DNA of 64,000 bases from Halosimplex halophilum (GTDB taxonomy: Archaea > Halobacteriota > Halobacteria > Halobacteriales > Haloarculaceae), in contig NZ_ML214297.1 in NCBI RefSeq assembly GCF_004698125.1, positions 1,364,001-1,428,000 of the forward strand, read 5' to 3'. This document shows positions 7,900-16,549 of this stretch, in pieces. How positions within the stretch are numbered: position 1 is the first letter of the stretch; each line of letters begins with the position of its first letter. A program made the translations under genes and the position numbers. The notes beneath the pieces were generated by a model. It had not been told where the DNA came from, did not search any database, and worked only from the letters and a program-made list of their open reading frames with translations.

Positions 7900-8706
7900 A
7901 TGCGACCCATCGCAGACGCTCCGGTCACGCGGGACGGGAAAGTACTCGTTTTGGCGTACGACCACGGTATCGAGCACGGGCCGGTCGACTTCGACCCCCA
8001 GCCCGAGAGCGCGGACCCGGAACACGTCTTCGATGTGGCCACACACCCAGCCGTCACCTCCCTGGCGGTCGGCAAGGGCGTCGCCGAGGCCTACTACCCC
8101 TCCTACGAGGACGACGTGTCGCTGCTCGCCAAGCTCAACGGCACGTCCAACCTCTGGATGGGCGAGCCCGACAGCGCCGTCAACTGCTCGGTGGAGTACG
8201 CCGCCGAGGAACTCGGTGCCGAGGCCATCGGATTCACCGTCTACCCCGGCGTCAACGGCGAGGTCGAGATGTTCGAGGAGTTCCGCGAGGTCCAGGAGCA
8301 GGCCCGGGAGTACGACCTCCCCGTCGTGATGTGGTCCTACGCCCGCGGCCAGGCCGTCAAGAACGATTCCAGTGAGGAGGTCGTCGCCTACGCCGCCCGC
8401 CTCGGGCTCGAACTCGGTGCGGACATCGCGAAGGTCAAGTATCCCGGCAGCGAGGAGGCCATGGAGACGGTCACCCGGATGGCCGGCCCGACGAAAGTGC
8501 TGATGTCCGGCGGTTCGAAGACCAGCGACCGCGAGTTCCTGGAGAGCGTCAAAGCCGTCATGGACGCCGGCGGCGCCGGCCTCGCCGTCGGCCGCAACGT
8601 CTGGCAGCGCGAGAACCCCCGGCGCATCCTCGACGCCCTCGAAGAGGTCATCTTCGAGGAGGCCTCCGTCGACGAGGCCCTCGACGCCGCGGCCCCCAAA
8701 CCATGA
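7900..8706 (+). CDS. Archaeal class I fructose-bisphosphate aldolase
   Basis: A 268-residue DhnA-type class I aldolase, interconverting fructose 1,6-bisphosphate with dihydroxyacetone phosphate and glyceraldehyde 3-phosphate. The N-terminal LAYDHGIEHGP motif and the Schiff-base lysine region GADIAKVKYPG (Lys178 by alignment to the paralogue at 56118) are present, followed by the phosphate-binding MSGGSK and AVGRNVWQ motifs. The ATG at 7900 is set by the TATA box. The stop overlaps the fructose-bisphosphatase start (ATGA), so the two consecutive gluconeogenic steps are translationally coupled. The same fold family includes ADH synthase, but the context with FBPase supports aldolase. Confidence 0.93.
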   Translation: MRPIADAPVTRDGKVLVLAYDHGIEHGPVDFDPQPESADPEHVFDVATHPAVTSLAVGKGVAEAYYPSYEDDVSLLAKLNGTSNLWMGEPDSAVNCSVEYAAEELGAEAIGFTVYPGVNGEVEMFEEFREVQEQAREYDLPVVMWSYARGQAVKNDSSEEVVAYAARLGLELGADIAKVKYPGSEEAMETVTRMAGPTKVLMSGGSKTSDREFLESVKAVMDAGGAGLAVGRNVWQRENPRRILDALEEVIFEEASVDEALDAAAPKP

Positions 8707-9629
8707 GCAAGCAGCTCCCACCGTCGGCCGACTGGGTCGGCCACCCCACCGTCGACGCCGTCTTCGACGTGGTCCGCGACACCGCCGCCGAGGTCCGCGC
8801 GGCGCTGCCCGAGCGCCGCGCGTACGTCGAGGGCCACAACCCGAGCGGCGAGAAGGTCCGCGCCGCCGACGAGTACGCCGACGAGCTGTTCGCCGAGCGG
8901 CTGCTCGCGCTCGACTCCGTCGCCAGCTACGCCTCCGAGGAGCGTCAGGCCGCACGCGAGGCCGACGACGGCGGCGAGTTCCACCTCGCGCTGGACCCGC
9001 TGGACGGCTCCTCGAACCTCACCTCGAACAACCCGATGGGCACCATCGTCAGCGTCTACGACGAGCCCGTCCCGACGACCGGCGACCGCCTCGTCGCCGC
9101 CGCGTTCGTCCTCTACGGCCCCAACACCACGATGGTCGTCTCCGACGGCGAGAGCGTCGACGAGTACCTGATCGAGGACGCTGCCGGCGGTGACGGCGAG
9201 GGCGACGGGGAGGCTGACGACGGTCGGAAACTCCTCCGCGAGGGGCTCACCCTGCCCGAGGACCCAACGGTCTACGCCTTCGGCGGCCGCCGGCCCGACT
9301 GGACCGACGACGTGACCGAGGCCGTCGAGGCGCTGGAGGACGACCGGCTGAAGCTGCGGTACGGCGGCGCGTTCATCGCCGACGTGATGCAGGTGCTCAC
9401 CCACGGCGGGATCTTCGCCTACCCCGAACTCGAAGACACGCCGGAGGGCAAGCTCCGCCACTGCTTCGAGTGCGCCCCGGTCGGCTTCGTCGTCGAGGCC
9501 GCCGGCGGCCGCGTCTCCGACGGCTACGGCGACCTCTTCGAAACCGATCCCGACCGGCTCCACGAGCGCAGCCCGGTGTATCTCGGGAACGCCGAACTCG
9601 TGGACCGAGTCGAGGCGACGCTGTCGTAA
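8703..9629 (+). CDS. fbp: Class I-type fructose-1,6-bisphosphatase
   Basis: A 308-residue phosphatase removing the C1 phosphate of fructose 1,6-bisphosphate in gluconeogenesis. The metal-binding motif DPLDGSSN is at residues 98-105. The sugar-binding segment includes LKLRYGGAFIADVMQVLTHG, and the C-terminal region carries EAAGGRVSDG. It overlaps the aldolase gene by 4 bp and must share its promoter. A short acidic insert (GGDGEGDGEADDG) near residues 161-173 is typical of haloarchaeal loop expansion. Inositol monophosphatase relatives share the fold, but the class I FBPase motif and the aldolase partner favour this call. Confidence 0.94.
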   Translation: MSKQLPPSADWVGHPTVDAVFDVVRDTAAEVRAALPERRAYVEGHNPSGEKVRAADEYADELFAERLLALDSVASYASEERQAAREADDGGEFHLALDPLDGSSNLTSNNPMGTIVSVYDEPVPTTGDRLVAAAFVLYGPNTTMVVSDGESVDEYLIEDAAGGDGEGDGEADDGRKLLREGLTLPEDPTVYAFGGRRPDWTDDVTEAVEALEDDRLKLRYGGAFIADVMQVLTHGGIFAYPELEDTPEGKLRHCFECAPVGFVVEAAGGRVSDGYGDLFETDPDRLHERSPVYLGNAELVDRVEATLS

Positions 9630-9640
9630 CGGCCGCTTTT

Positions 9641-12142
9641 TCACCCGTTCGCGCTCTCGCCGCCGCCGACCTTCCCGAGGACGAACCGCAGCAACACCAC
9701 GACCAGTCCCAGCCCCACCAGCCCGCCGAGCCCCATCCCGATGAGCCGCAGCGGGAGGACGGAGAAGACCGAGAGGACGGACAGCAGGCCGCCGCCCCCG
9801 CCGACGACGACGGGGCCCGCGCGGGTGCCGTTGACCATCACGGTGTGGTTGCCCTCGCTGGCGAACTGCGTGGTGAAGTTCACCCGCCGCTGCTCGCCGG
9901 CGGGCACGGCGACCGACTCCCTGGCGACGAACGAGACGTTCGTGTCGTGGAGCGTCTGGAGCCCGGCGGTGTAGGTGCCGTTCGCCTCGCCGCTGTTCGC
10001 GAGCGTGACGTTGACGGCGACGGACTCGTTGACCGCGACGGCGGTCCGGTTGACCGTGACGTTGCTGACGAAGATGGTCGCCTCGCCCGCGGGCTCGTCG
10101 TCCGGCGCCGTCCCGTTGCCGGGCGCTCCGTCGCCGCTCGTCCCGTTCGCGACGGTCCCGTTCCCGGCGCTGCCGTTCGCGACCGTCCCGTCGCCCGCCG
10201 TTCCGTTGCCGGCGGGTCCGTTCGTCCCGTTCGCCGCGGCCAGCGCGGGGTCGGTCGACAGCGAGAACACCGACAGCCCCGGCGAGTCGACGCGGTAGCG
10301 GACCCGGTCGTCGTCGCTCTCGACGACGCTGGTCCCGATAGCAGACCAGTTACCGCCCGAGAGCCGGTAGACGGTGAGGTTCGCGGGGTCGAGGCCGTGG
10401 GCGTCGAGGTACGGGCGGCGGACCGACAGGTCGTAGGTCACCCCGTCGACGGCGTCGGTGACGGAGTGCTGGACGGTGACGGTCGCGGCGGCCGTCGCGC
10501 CCGCGGGGCCGCTGAGAGCGGCGCCCGTCCGCTCGCGGGCGACGACCGTGGCCGTGAGGTTCGTGTCCGCGGCCGCGCCGATCCGCAGGCGCTCGACGGA
10601 GACGTTCGCCGTCGCGACGACCGGGCGCGACGCGTTGTCCGGGACCGCGACGGTCGTCCCCGCGGCGGCCCGGCGGACGGCGACCGACGCGCTGGCCGTG
10701 CCGGCGCGGCCGTCCCGCAGCGACTCGACGCTGACGCTCGGCCAGTCGGTCCCGCTGTCGTCGTCGCCCGCGTCGGCCTCGGTCTCGCCGACGAACGTCT
10801 CGCGGGCGGCCCCCGCGACGACGAACTCCTCCGTGTGTTCGACCCCCTTCGCGTCGGTCGCGCGGACGATCACCGTCGTACGGTCCGCGTCGATGGCGAC
10901 CTCGCGGTCGAACTCGACGCGCTGGCTGCGCGACCCCGAGTGGACGACCTGGTAGTCGACGGTCTCGCCGGTGGCCGCCGCGCGCGTCTCGACGACGAGG
11001 CGCTCGGTGACGCCCTCGAAGGCGGCACCGGCGAGGAACAGTCGCTCGTCGCCCAGCACGACCGTCCGGTCGCGGTCGACGGCGATCGTCGGCGCCACGT
11101 CGCGCTCGGACTGGGGGACCCGCTCTATCTCGACCGTCCGGGTCGTCGTCTTCCCCGACGCGTCGGTCGCCGAGACCGTCGCCTCGTAGGTGCCGGTGTA
11201 GAGGGTGTACAGCGACTCGTTGAACGACACCGAGAGCCGGTCGGGGTCGAGCGCCCGCGAGCGCTCGGCGGCGATCGTCTCCTCGCCGGTGACGTTGCCG
11301 TCGGGGCCGCGCAGCGTCAGGTTCGCCGACTTCACCCGCACGTCGTCGGTGACGGTCCCGGCGAGGTGGACCTTGTTGCGGGCCGTCTCGTTGGGGAACG
11401 GTTCGACCGAGATTGCCGGCGCGCGGCGGTCCTCGACGCTGATATCGAAGGCGTAGATCCGGACGTTGCCGAACTCGTCGGTGGCGGTGAGCCGGAACTC
11501 GTTGGTCGCGTTGCCGCTCTCGGCGTAGCCCAGCGGCATCTCCACGGAGAAGTTCTCGCCCACGTCCCGGAGCACGCGCGTCGAGCGCTGCCCGTCGAAG
11601 GTGCGGGTGATCTGCAGTTTCTCGACGCCGGAGGACTCGATGACGTTGCCGGCGATCGTGGCCCGCGAGCCGTTGGCGGTCCCGTCGCCGATGGACTTCC
11701 ACGGCGCCGTGTCGTAGGGGCTCGTCAGGTAGACGTGGGGCGCCTCGGCGTCTTTCCGGACCGTGAACGCGGTCGCGTTGACCGCGCCCGCGTCGTCGGT
11801 GACGATGACCCGCACCGAGTTCTCGCCGTTCGACAGCGTCGGCTCGACCGTCTCGCTGACGCTCGTCCCGTTGACCTCGATCGATTCGGCGAGCTCGCCG
11901 TTGACCCGGACGACGACCTCCGAGAGCTCGGTCCCGTCGACCGCGCGGTCGCCGACAGTTGCGTTGACCGTCATGTCCACGTCCGTCCCGGCCTCGTAGG
12001 TGTCCCCGTCGCCGATGTCGGTCGACCGGATCGTGATGTCGACCGCCGGCTTCGCGCTGTCGGCGCCCCCACCGGCGGCGACCGCCGGCGCCGCGACCGA
12101 CACGAGAACCAGCACCACCACGGAGAGCGACCGGAGACGCAT
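9641..12142 (-). CDS. Large secreted, membrane-anchored Ig-like surface protein
   Basis: An 833-residue export protein. Residues 1-22 are a signal peptide ending AVAAGG. Several Ig/cadherin-like beta domains follow, with repeated patterns of DDAGAVNATAFTV and TDASGKTTTRTVEI type (residues ~30-350), then a second beta-rich stretch (~350-560). Around residue 600-625 is a PGLSVFSL segment resembling PGF-pre-PGF domains. Residues ~635-675 are a low-complexity Gly-Asn-Gly-Thr linker dense in N-glycosylation sequons. A CARDB-like domain (~680-770) precedes a C-terminal membrane helix and a short charged tail. It probably stands on the S-layer or cell surface. Many NGT/NAT sequons suggest extensive N-glycosylation. 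Its specific partner or ligand is unknown. Confidence 0.82.
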   Translation of the reverse strand: MRLRSLSVVVLVLVSVAAPAVAAGGGADSAKPAVDITIRSTDIGDGDTYEAGTDVDMTVNATVGDRAVDGTELSEVVVRVNGELAESIEVNGTSVSETVEPTLSNGENSVRVIVTDDAGAVNATAFTVRKDAEAPHVYLTSPYDTAPWKSIGDGTANGSRATIAGNVIESSGVEKLQITRTFDGQRSTRVLRDVGENFSVEMPLGYAESGNATNEFRLTATDEFGNVRIYAFDISVEDRRAPAISVEPFPNETARNKVHLAGTVTDDVRVKSANLTLRGPDGNVTGEETIAAERSRALDPDRLSVSFNESLYTLYTGTYEATVSATDASGKTTTRTVEIERVPQSERDVAPTIAVDRDRTVVLGDERLFLAGAAFEGVTERLVVETRAAATGETVDYQVVHSGSRSQRVEFDREVAIDADRTTVIVRATDAKGVEHTEEFVVAGAARETFVGETEADAGDDDSGTDWPSVSVESLRDGRAGTASASVAVRRAAAGTTVAVPDNASRPVVATANVSVERLRIGAAADTNLTATVVARERTGAALSGPAGATAAATVTVQHSVTDAVDGVTYDLSVRRPYLDAHGLDPANLTVYRLSGGNWSAIGTSVVESDDDRVRYRVDSPGLSVFSLSTDPALAAANGTNGPAGNGTAGDGTVANGSAGNGTVANGTSGDGAPGNGTAPDDEPAGEATIFVSNVTVNRTAVAVNESVAVNVTLANSGEANGTYTAGLQTLHDTNVSFVARESVAVPAGEQRRVNFTTQFASEGNHTVMVNGTRAGPVVVGGGGGLLSVLSVFSVLPLRLIGMGLGGLVGLGLVVVLLRFVLGKVGGGESANG

Positions 12143-12295
12143 TGACGCGACCTTCGCCGTTCACCTACTTACCCGTTCGTCCGCGGGTATCAACTTTGAG
12201 ATCCGCCGCGAGGGGCTCCGCCGGCCTTCGAGCGGCGACGGCGTCGGCGCCGGGCGGGGCGGCATATTTTACCGCGGGCGTGCGAGGTGTGAGGT

Positions 12296-14170
12296 ATGCG
12301 AGTCCGAATCGCCCAGGACGCCACCGTCGAGGAGGCCGAAGCGATCGCCTCGGCGATCGAGCGGACGGTCCCGGGGGACGGCCGGGTGGAGGTGTACGTC
12401 GGCGACGCCGACGAGCCGGCCGTCGTCCACGAGTTCGAGGGGGAGTCGGCCGGGGCCCCGTCCGGCGGCGAGTCGGCGGGCGGGACTGCCGACGAGGCCC
12501 TCGGCCCGACCGCCCGCGAGCAGGCGCTGCGCGAGGAGATCGCGGACATCCGGCGGGGCGGCCCCGAGAAGTACCGCGAGCGGCTGGCCGAACAGGGGAA
12601 GCTGTTCGTCCGCGACCGGCTGGAGCTGTGGTTCGGCGACACCGACCCGGTGCCCGGCGAGGTCGACCCCGCGGAGCGCGACGCGACCGCCGACCCCTCG
12701 GGGCTGCGCTTCGAGGACGGCAAGTTCGCCAACTTCGACGCGTGGCACGCCGACTCGCCCGAGACCGGCGGTGACGGGAACGGCGAGGGCGACGGGAACG
12801 GCGGGAGCGACGGTGACCGGTTGCCCGCGGACGGTCTCATCACCGGCGCCGCGGCGTTCGCGGGGCGGGACGTGCACTTCATGGCCAACGACTTCACCGT
12901 GAAGGCGGGCTCGATGGCCGAACACGGCGTCGAGAAGTTCCTGCGGATGCAACAGCGGGCGCTGAAGACCGGCCGGCCGGTCCTCTACCTGATGGACTCC
13001 TCGGGCGGCCGGATCGACCAGCAGACCGGCTTCTTCGCCAACCGCGAGGGCATCGGCAAGTACTACTACAACCACTCGATGCTGTCGGGCCGCGTCCCGC
13101 AGGTCTGCGTCCTCTACGGTCCCTGCATCGCCGGCGCGGCCTACACCCCCGTCTTCGCCGACTTCACCGTCATGGTCCGGGACATGTCCGCGATGGCCAT
13201 CGCCAGCCCGCGGATGGTCGAGATGGTCACCGGCGAACAGATCGACCTCGACGAGCTGGGCGGCCCCGACGTACACACTCGCCACTCCGGGTCGGCGGAC
13301 CTCGTCGCCGAGGACGAACACCACGCCCGCGACCTGGTCGCCCAGCTGATATCCTACCTCCCGGACAACAGCGACGAGGACCCGCCGCGGACGGAGGGCC
13401 GCGCGCCCGCGAAGTCGCCCGGGGGCATCGACGGCGTCGTCCCGGAGGAACCGAACCGCGGCTACGACATGGAGCGGCTGATCGAGCGGGTCGTCGACGC
13501 CGACACCTTCTTCGAGCTCCAGCCGGAGTACGGCCCGGAGATACTCACGGGGTTCGCCCGGATCGACGGCCGACCGGTCGGCGTGGTCGCCAACCAGCCC
13601 GCCCAGCGCGCGGGGGCGATCTTCCCCGACGCCGCCCGCAAGGCCGCCGAGTTCGTCTGGAAGTGCGACGCCTTCGACGTTCCCCTCCTCTACCTCTGCG
13701 ATACCCCCGGGTTCATGGCCGGCTCGGACGTCGAGAAGGAGGGGATCCTCGAAGCGGGCAAGAAGATGATCTACGCCACCTCCGCCGCCACCGTCCCCAA
13801 ACAGTGCGTCGTCGTCCGGAAGGCCTACGGGGCGGGCATCTACGCGATGTCCGGTCCCGCCTACGACCCCGAGTCGACCATCGGGCTCCCGTCGGGCGAG
13901 ATCGCCATCATGGGCCCGGAGGCGGCGATCAACGCCGTCTACGCGAACAAGCTCGACGACATCGACGACCCGGAGGAGCGCGAGCGCCGCGAGCGGGAAC
14001 TCCGCGAGGCGTACCGCGAGGACATCGACGTCCACCGGATGGCCAGCGAGGTCGTCATCGATGAGATCGTCCCCCCGAGCGACCTGCGCGAGGAGCTGGC
14101 CGCCCGCTTCGCCTTCTACGAGTCCGTCGAGAAGGAGCGCCCGGACAAGAAACACGGGACGGTGCTGTAG
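12296..14170 (+). CDS. Acyl-CoA carboxylase carboxyltransferase (beta) subunit
   Basis: A 624-residue biotin-dependent carboxyltransferase of the propionyl/acetyl-CoA carboxylase beta family. It transfers carboxyl from carboxybiotin to an acyl-CoA such as propionyl-CoA. The crotonase-like two-lobe core is clear, with LMDSSGGRIDQQTGFF and PCIAGAAYTPVFADF in the N-lobe and YLCDTPGFMAGSDVEKEG and VVRKAYGAGIYAMSG in the C-lobe. It is longer than the usual ~515 residues. An extra N-terminal ~70 residues (VRIAQDATVEEAEAIASAIE, then VEVYVGDADEPA) form a small alpha/beta unit, and a Gly-rich acidic insert sits near residue 160. A CATATTTTACC box about 30 bp upstream fits a leaderless start. The biotin carboxylase partner is not nearby. 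Confidence 0.93.
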   Translation: MRVRIAQDATVEEAEAIASAIERTVPGDGRVEVYVGDADEPAVVHEFEGESAGAPSGGESAGGTADEALGPTAREQALREEIADIRRGGPEKYRERLAEQGKLFVRDRLELWFGDTDPVPGEVDPAERDATADPSGLRFEDGKFANFDAWHADSPETGGDGNGEGDGNGGSDGDRLPADGLITGAAAFAGRDVHFMANDFTVKAGSMAEHGVEKFLRMQQRALKTGRPVLYLMDSSGGRIDQQTGFFANREGIGKYYYNHSMLSGRVPQVCVLYGPCIAGAAYTPVFADFTVMVRDMSAMAIASPRMVEMVTGEQIDLDELGGPDVHTRHSGSADLVAEDEHHARDLVAQLISYLPDNSDEDPPRTEGRAPAKSPGGIDGVVPEEPNRGYDMERLIERVVDADTFFELQPEYGPEILTGFARIDGRPVGVVANQPAQRAGAIFPDAARKAAEFVWKCDAFDVPLLYLCDTPGFMAGSDVEKEGILEAGKKMIYATSAATVPKQCVVVRKAYGAGIYAMSGPAYDPESTIGLPSGEIAIMGPEAAINAVYANKLDDIDDPEERERRERELREAYREDIDVHRMASEVVIDEIVPPSDLREELAARFAFYESVEKERPDKKHGTVL

Positions 14171-14240
14171 GCGGTCGGCTGCTGAGACGGCGACGAGCGG
14201 CGGGGCGGCGACGAGCGGCAGGTACGGCCCCCGTCGCCCG

Positions 14241-14387
14241 TCAGTGACGAGCGCCGCGCCGGCGCTGTCGGTGCCCGCAGTGGTGACACTCGTAGAGCCG
14301 GCGCGGGGTCGCGGCGTCGTTCAGCGGGGTCCACTCGCGGTCGCGGCCGATGACCGGCCCGCGGACGCCGCAGTTGCGACAGCGCAT
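14241..14387 (-). CDS. 48-aa zinc-ribbon microprotein
   Basis: A very short gene (ATG at 14385-14387, TGA at 14241-14243) encoding 48 residues with two CxxC knuckles, CRNC near the N-terminus and CHHC near residue 34, spaced as a classical zinc ribbon. The tail is basic (RQRRRGARH), which could favour nucleic acid or acidic-protein contact. It starts 7 bp after the stop of another zinc-ribbon gene on the same strand, so the two are probably one transcript. The regular Cys spacing and operon position support a real gene despite the length. Confidence 0.65.
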   Translation of the reverse strand: MRCRNCGVRGPVIGRDREWTPLNDAATPRRLYECHHCGHRQRRRGARH

Positions 14388-14394
14388 CGGCACG

Positions 14395-14718
14395 TCAGGT
14401 GCCACCCCCGTCGCGTTCGTCGAGGCCGCGGGCCCGCCGGCGGACCCCGTCGACCACGGCGAGCGCGAGCGGCGGTCGGGTGGCGTCGGCGACGACCCGG
14501 CCGGTCATCGCGCGGTGGTGGCCGGCCGCCTTCAGGAGACAGCACAGCCCGACCGGCGCGCCGACGACCGTCAGCGTCAGGAGGACGCCGATCAGTCCCC
14601 AGGCGAACCGCCCGCGCCGGTTGCGCTCCGGGTCGGCGTCGTAGCCGCAGGCCCGACAGACCGTCGCCGCGGGGACCACCCGCCCGCAGTGGCGACAGCG
14701 GCCGAGTTCGCGGGTCAC
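14395..14718 (-). CDS. Zinc-ribbon membrane microprotein
   Basis: A 107-residue protein from a GTG at 14718. CRHC and CRAC (residues ~8-26) form a zinc ribbon, followed by a basic linker and one hydrophobic segment (FAWGLIGVLLTLTVVGAPVGLCCLL, residues ~38-62), then a cytoplasmic-type basic tail. The frame extends further upstream, but that part reads as non-coding Arg/Gly-rich sequence. The GTG overlaps the TGA of a 34-codon upstream frame starting at an ATG near 14820, which might be a leader peptide or chance. The next gene downstream is the 48-aa zinc ribbon. Function unknown. Confidence 0.65.
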   Translation of the reverse strand: MTRELGRCRHCGRVVPAATVCRACGYDADPERNRRGRFAWGLIGVLLTLTVVGAPVGLCCLLKAAGHHRAMTGRVVADATRPPLALAVVDGVRRRARGLDERDGGGT

Positions 14719-14962
14719 GTCGCGGTCACCTCCCGGCCGACGGCCGGCGGCTCTCCGGTCCGGTCCGTGCGCCGACACGCCCGCCCCGCCGGGGCGGTCG
14801 CGCGGTCGTGTGTGCGTGACATGGTGGGTTCCGAGACGCCGGAGGCGTCTACCCGACCGGAGGGCGGGGACCGTCAAGAAACGGCGACTCGGTCAACCCC
14901 GATTAAGCCGAGTTACCGACGATTTAGCGACTCACACCCCCTTTTTCCGGGCCGATCGGAGG

Positions 14963-15184
14963 TCAGTCGTCCGCGGGGTCGCCCAACAGCCCCAGGTCCT
15001 CGGCGACCAGGTCGCGGACCCGGTCGGCGAGCGCGGGGTCGACCTGCGCCACCTGCTCGCCGTCGTGGACACCCTCGTTGTGTCGCTCGACCGCGTCGGC
15101 CACGTCGTCGATCGGGACGGCCGTCTCCGTCCCGCACTCCGTGCACACCACCGGCACCGTCGGGTCGTCTGTCTCGTCTGCCAT
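14963..15184 (-). CDS. Small zinc-finger hypothetical protein
   Basis: A 73-residue acidic protein. VVCTEC near residues 12-17 and a downstream ERHNEGVH segment provide two Cys and two His with spacing compatible with a C2H2-like knuckle. The remainder is a helical acidic tail (VDPALADRVRDLVAEDLGLL). It is separated by about 240 bp from the zinc-ribbon pair to its left and is read in the same direction. No known role. Confidence 0.72.
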   Translation of the reverse strand: MADETDDPTVPVVCTECGTETAVPIDDVADAVERHNEGVHDGEQVAQVDPALADRVRDLVAEDLGLLGDPADD

Positions 15185-15427
15185 CGGTCTCGACCCGGTA
15201 TTGACCGCCCCCCGTCATACATCCCTCGGGTCGGACCGACGACCGGGCCCCCGCCCACGCCGCCCGCCGTGTCTGGAGGTGGGAACTCGGCGAGCGGTGC
15301 GGTCGGCGTGCGCTCCACGCCCGCCGACCGCGCCCCTACCCGCAACCGCAGCAGCTACCGCCCGTACTGATCGCTGCCGAGGCGACCGCCGCACCATTTT
15401 TACCGGCCGGCCGCGTCCGTTGCTCCC

Positions 15428-16489
15428 ATGTCACGTCGCCGCCGGCTGGTCGCGGGGTTCGCGGTCGCGCTCCTGGCCGTCGGCGGCTTCCTCTGGGCGG
15501 TCGGCCCGGAGGCCGTGTTCGCCGAACTGGCGTCGGCGGATCCGGCGGTGCTGTCGGTCGGCTTCCTCGGCGTCGTCGGGGCGCTGGCCGCCTGGAGCGA
15601 GGCGGTGCGGCGCCTGCTGGCGAGCACCGGTCACACCGTCCGTGGGCGGCGCTACCGCTCGGCGTACCTGAGCGGCGAGTTCCTCAAGCAGGTGCTGCCG
15701 ATGGGCCAGAGCGGCGGCCCGGTCCTCATGTCCTACACGGTCAGCCGCGAGACGGCGGCCCCCTACGAGTCGACGCTGGCCGCGGCGTCGGTGTTCGCCT
15801 TCCTCAACGTCGTCGCGTCGCTCGTGCTCGCGGTCGCCGGCCTGGCGCTTCTGGTCGCCACCCGGCGCGGTCCGAGCGGAACGCTGCTGCGCGACGTCCT
15901 CGTCGCGATGGTCGCCGTGACCGCCGTCGTCCTCGCGCTCACGTACCTCGCCGTGTACCGCCGGGCGATCCTCGAACGCACCGCGCTCCGGGTCGCCGCC
16001 GCCCTCCGCCGGACCGTCGGCCGGGTCTCCGCCCGGGCGGACGCGGCGCTGGCACCCGAACGCGTCGAAGACGCGGTCGGGCGGTTCGCCGGCGCGGTCG
16101 GCGACCTGGCGGGCGACCGACGGCGGGTCGGGACCGCCGTCGCGCTCGCCGTCGTCGGCTGGCTCTGCTTCCTCCTCCCGCTGTACACCAGCTTCCTGGC
16201 CATCGGCGAGCCGGTGCCCTACGCGCTGGTCGTGTTCGTCGTCCCCGTCGTCACGCTGCTGAACGTCGTGCCGCTGCCCGGCGGCCTCGGCGGGTTCGAA
16301 GTGGCGCTGGCGGGCGTGACCGCCGCGCTCGCCCCCGTCGACCTGCCGACGGCGACCGCCGCCGTCTTCCTCTTCCGGCTGTCGAACTACTGGTTCATCG
16401 TCCTGCTGGGCGGGCTGGCCGCCGCGTCGCTGTCGGTCCGGGTGTCGGACCCGCCGCCGGTCGTCCCGCCGGACGACGAGCGCGCCTGA
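15428..16489 (+). CDS. UPF0104 / LPG-synthase-TM-type membrane protein
   Basis: A 353-residue integral membrane protein with about eight hydrophobic helices. It carries hallmarks of the UPF0104 (lysylphosphatidylglycerol synthase transmembrane) family: GEFLKQVLPMGQSGGPVLM near residue 80 and PLPGGLGGFEVALAGV near residue 280. Members are thought to move or modify lipid-linked substrates. The same fold forms the C-terminal half of the AglD protein at 34965. A CATTTTTACCGG box about 30 bp before the ATG suggests a leaderless single-gene transcript. Its substrate is unknown; a role in lipid or polyprenyl-lipid handling is inferred. Confidence 0.85.
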   Translation: MSRRRRLVAGFAVALLAVGGFLWAVGPEAVFAELASADPAVLSVGFLGVVGALAAWSEAVRRLLASTGHTVRGRRYRSAYLSGEFLKQVLPMGQSGGPVLMSYTVSRETAAPYESTLAAASVFAFLNVVASLVLAVAGLALLVATRRGPSGTLLRDVLVAMVAVTAVVLALTYLAVYRRAILERTALRVAAALRRTVGRVSARADAALAPERVEDAVGRFAGAVGDLAGDRRRVGTAVALAVVGWLCFLLPLYTSFLAIGEPVPYALVVFVVPVVTLLNVVPLPGGLGGFEVALAGVTAALAPVDLPTATAAVFLFRLSNYWFIVLLGGLAAASLSVRVSDPPPVVPPDDERA

Positions 16490-16549
16490 GCCGCGGCGAG
16501 GAGGACGACCGGCGGCGGGAGCGACCGATGATAGAGGGACGACCGGCGG

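Noticed and set aside
9470-12145. Very long plus-strand frame covering the surface protein gene
   Set aside because: It is antisense to a gene with a signal peptide, domains and a membrane anchor; its composition (Arg/Val/Asp/Gly) is the usual shadow pattern.
15340-15430. Tiny leftward frame ending in a Cys-rich GGSCCGCG tail
   Set aside because: It overlaps the promoter and start of the UPF0104 gene on the other strand, has no clear start, and the Cys run can arise from a CGG/AGC-rich promoter context.
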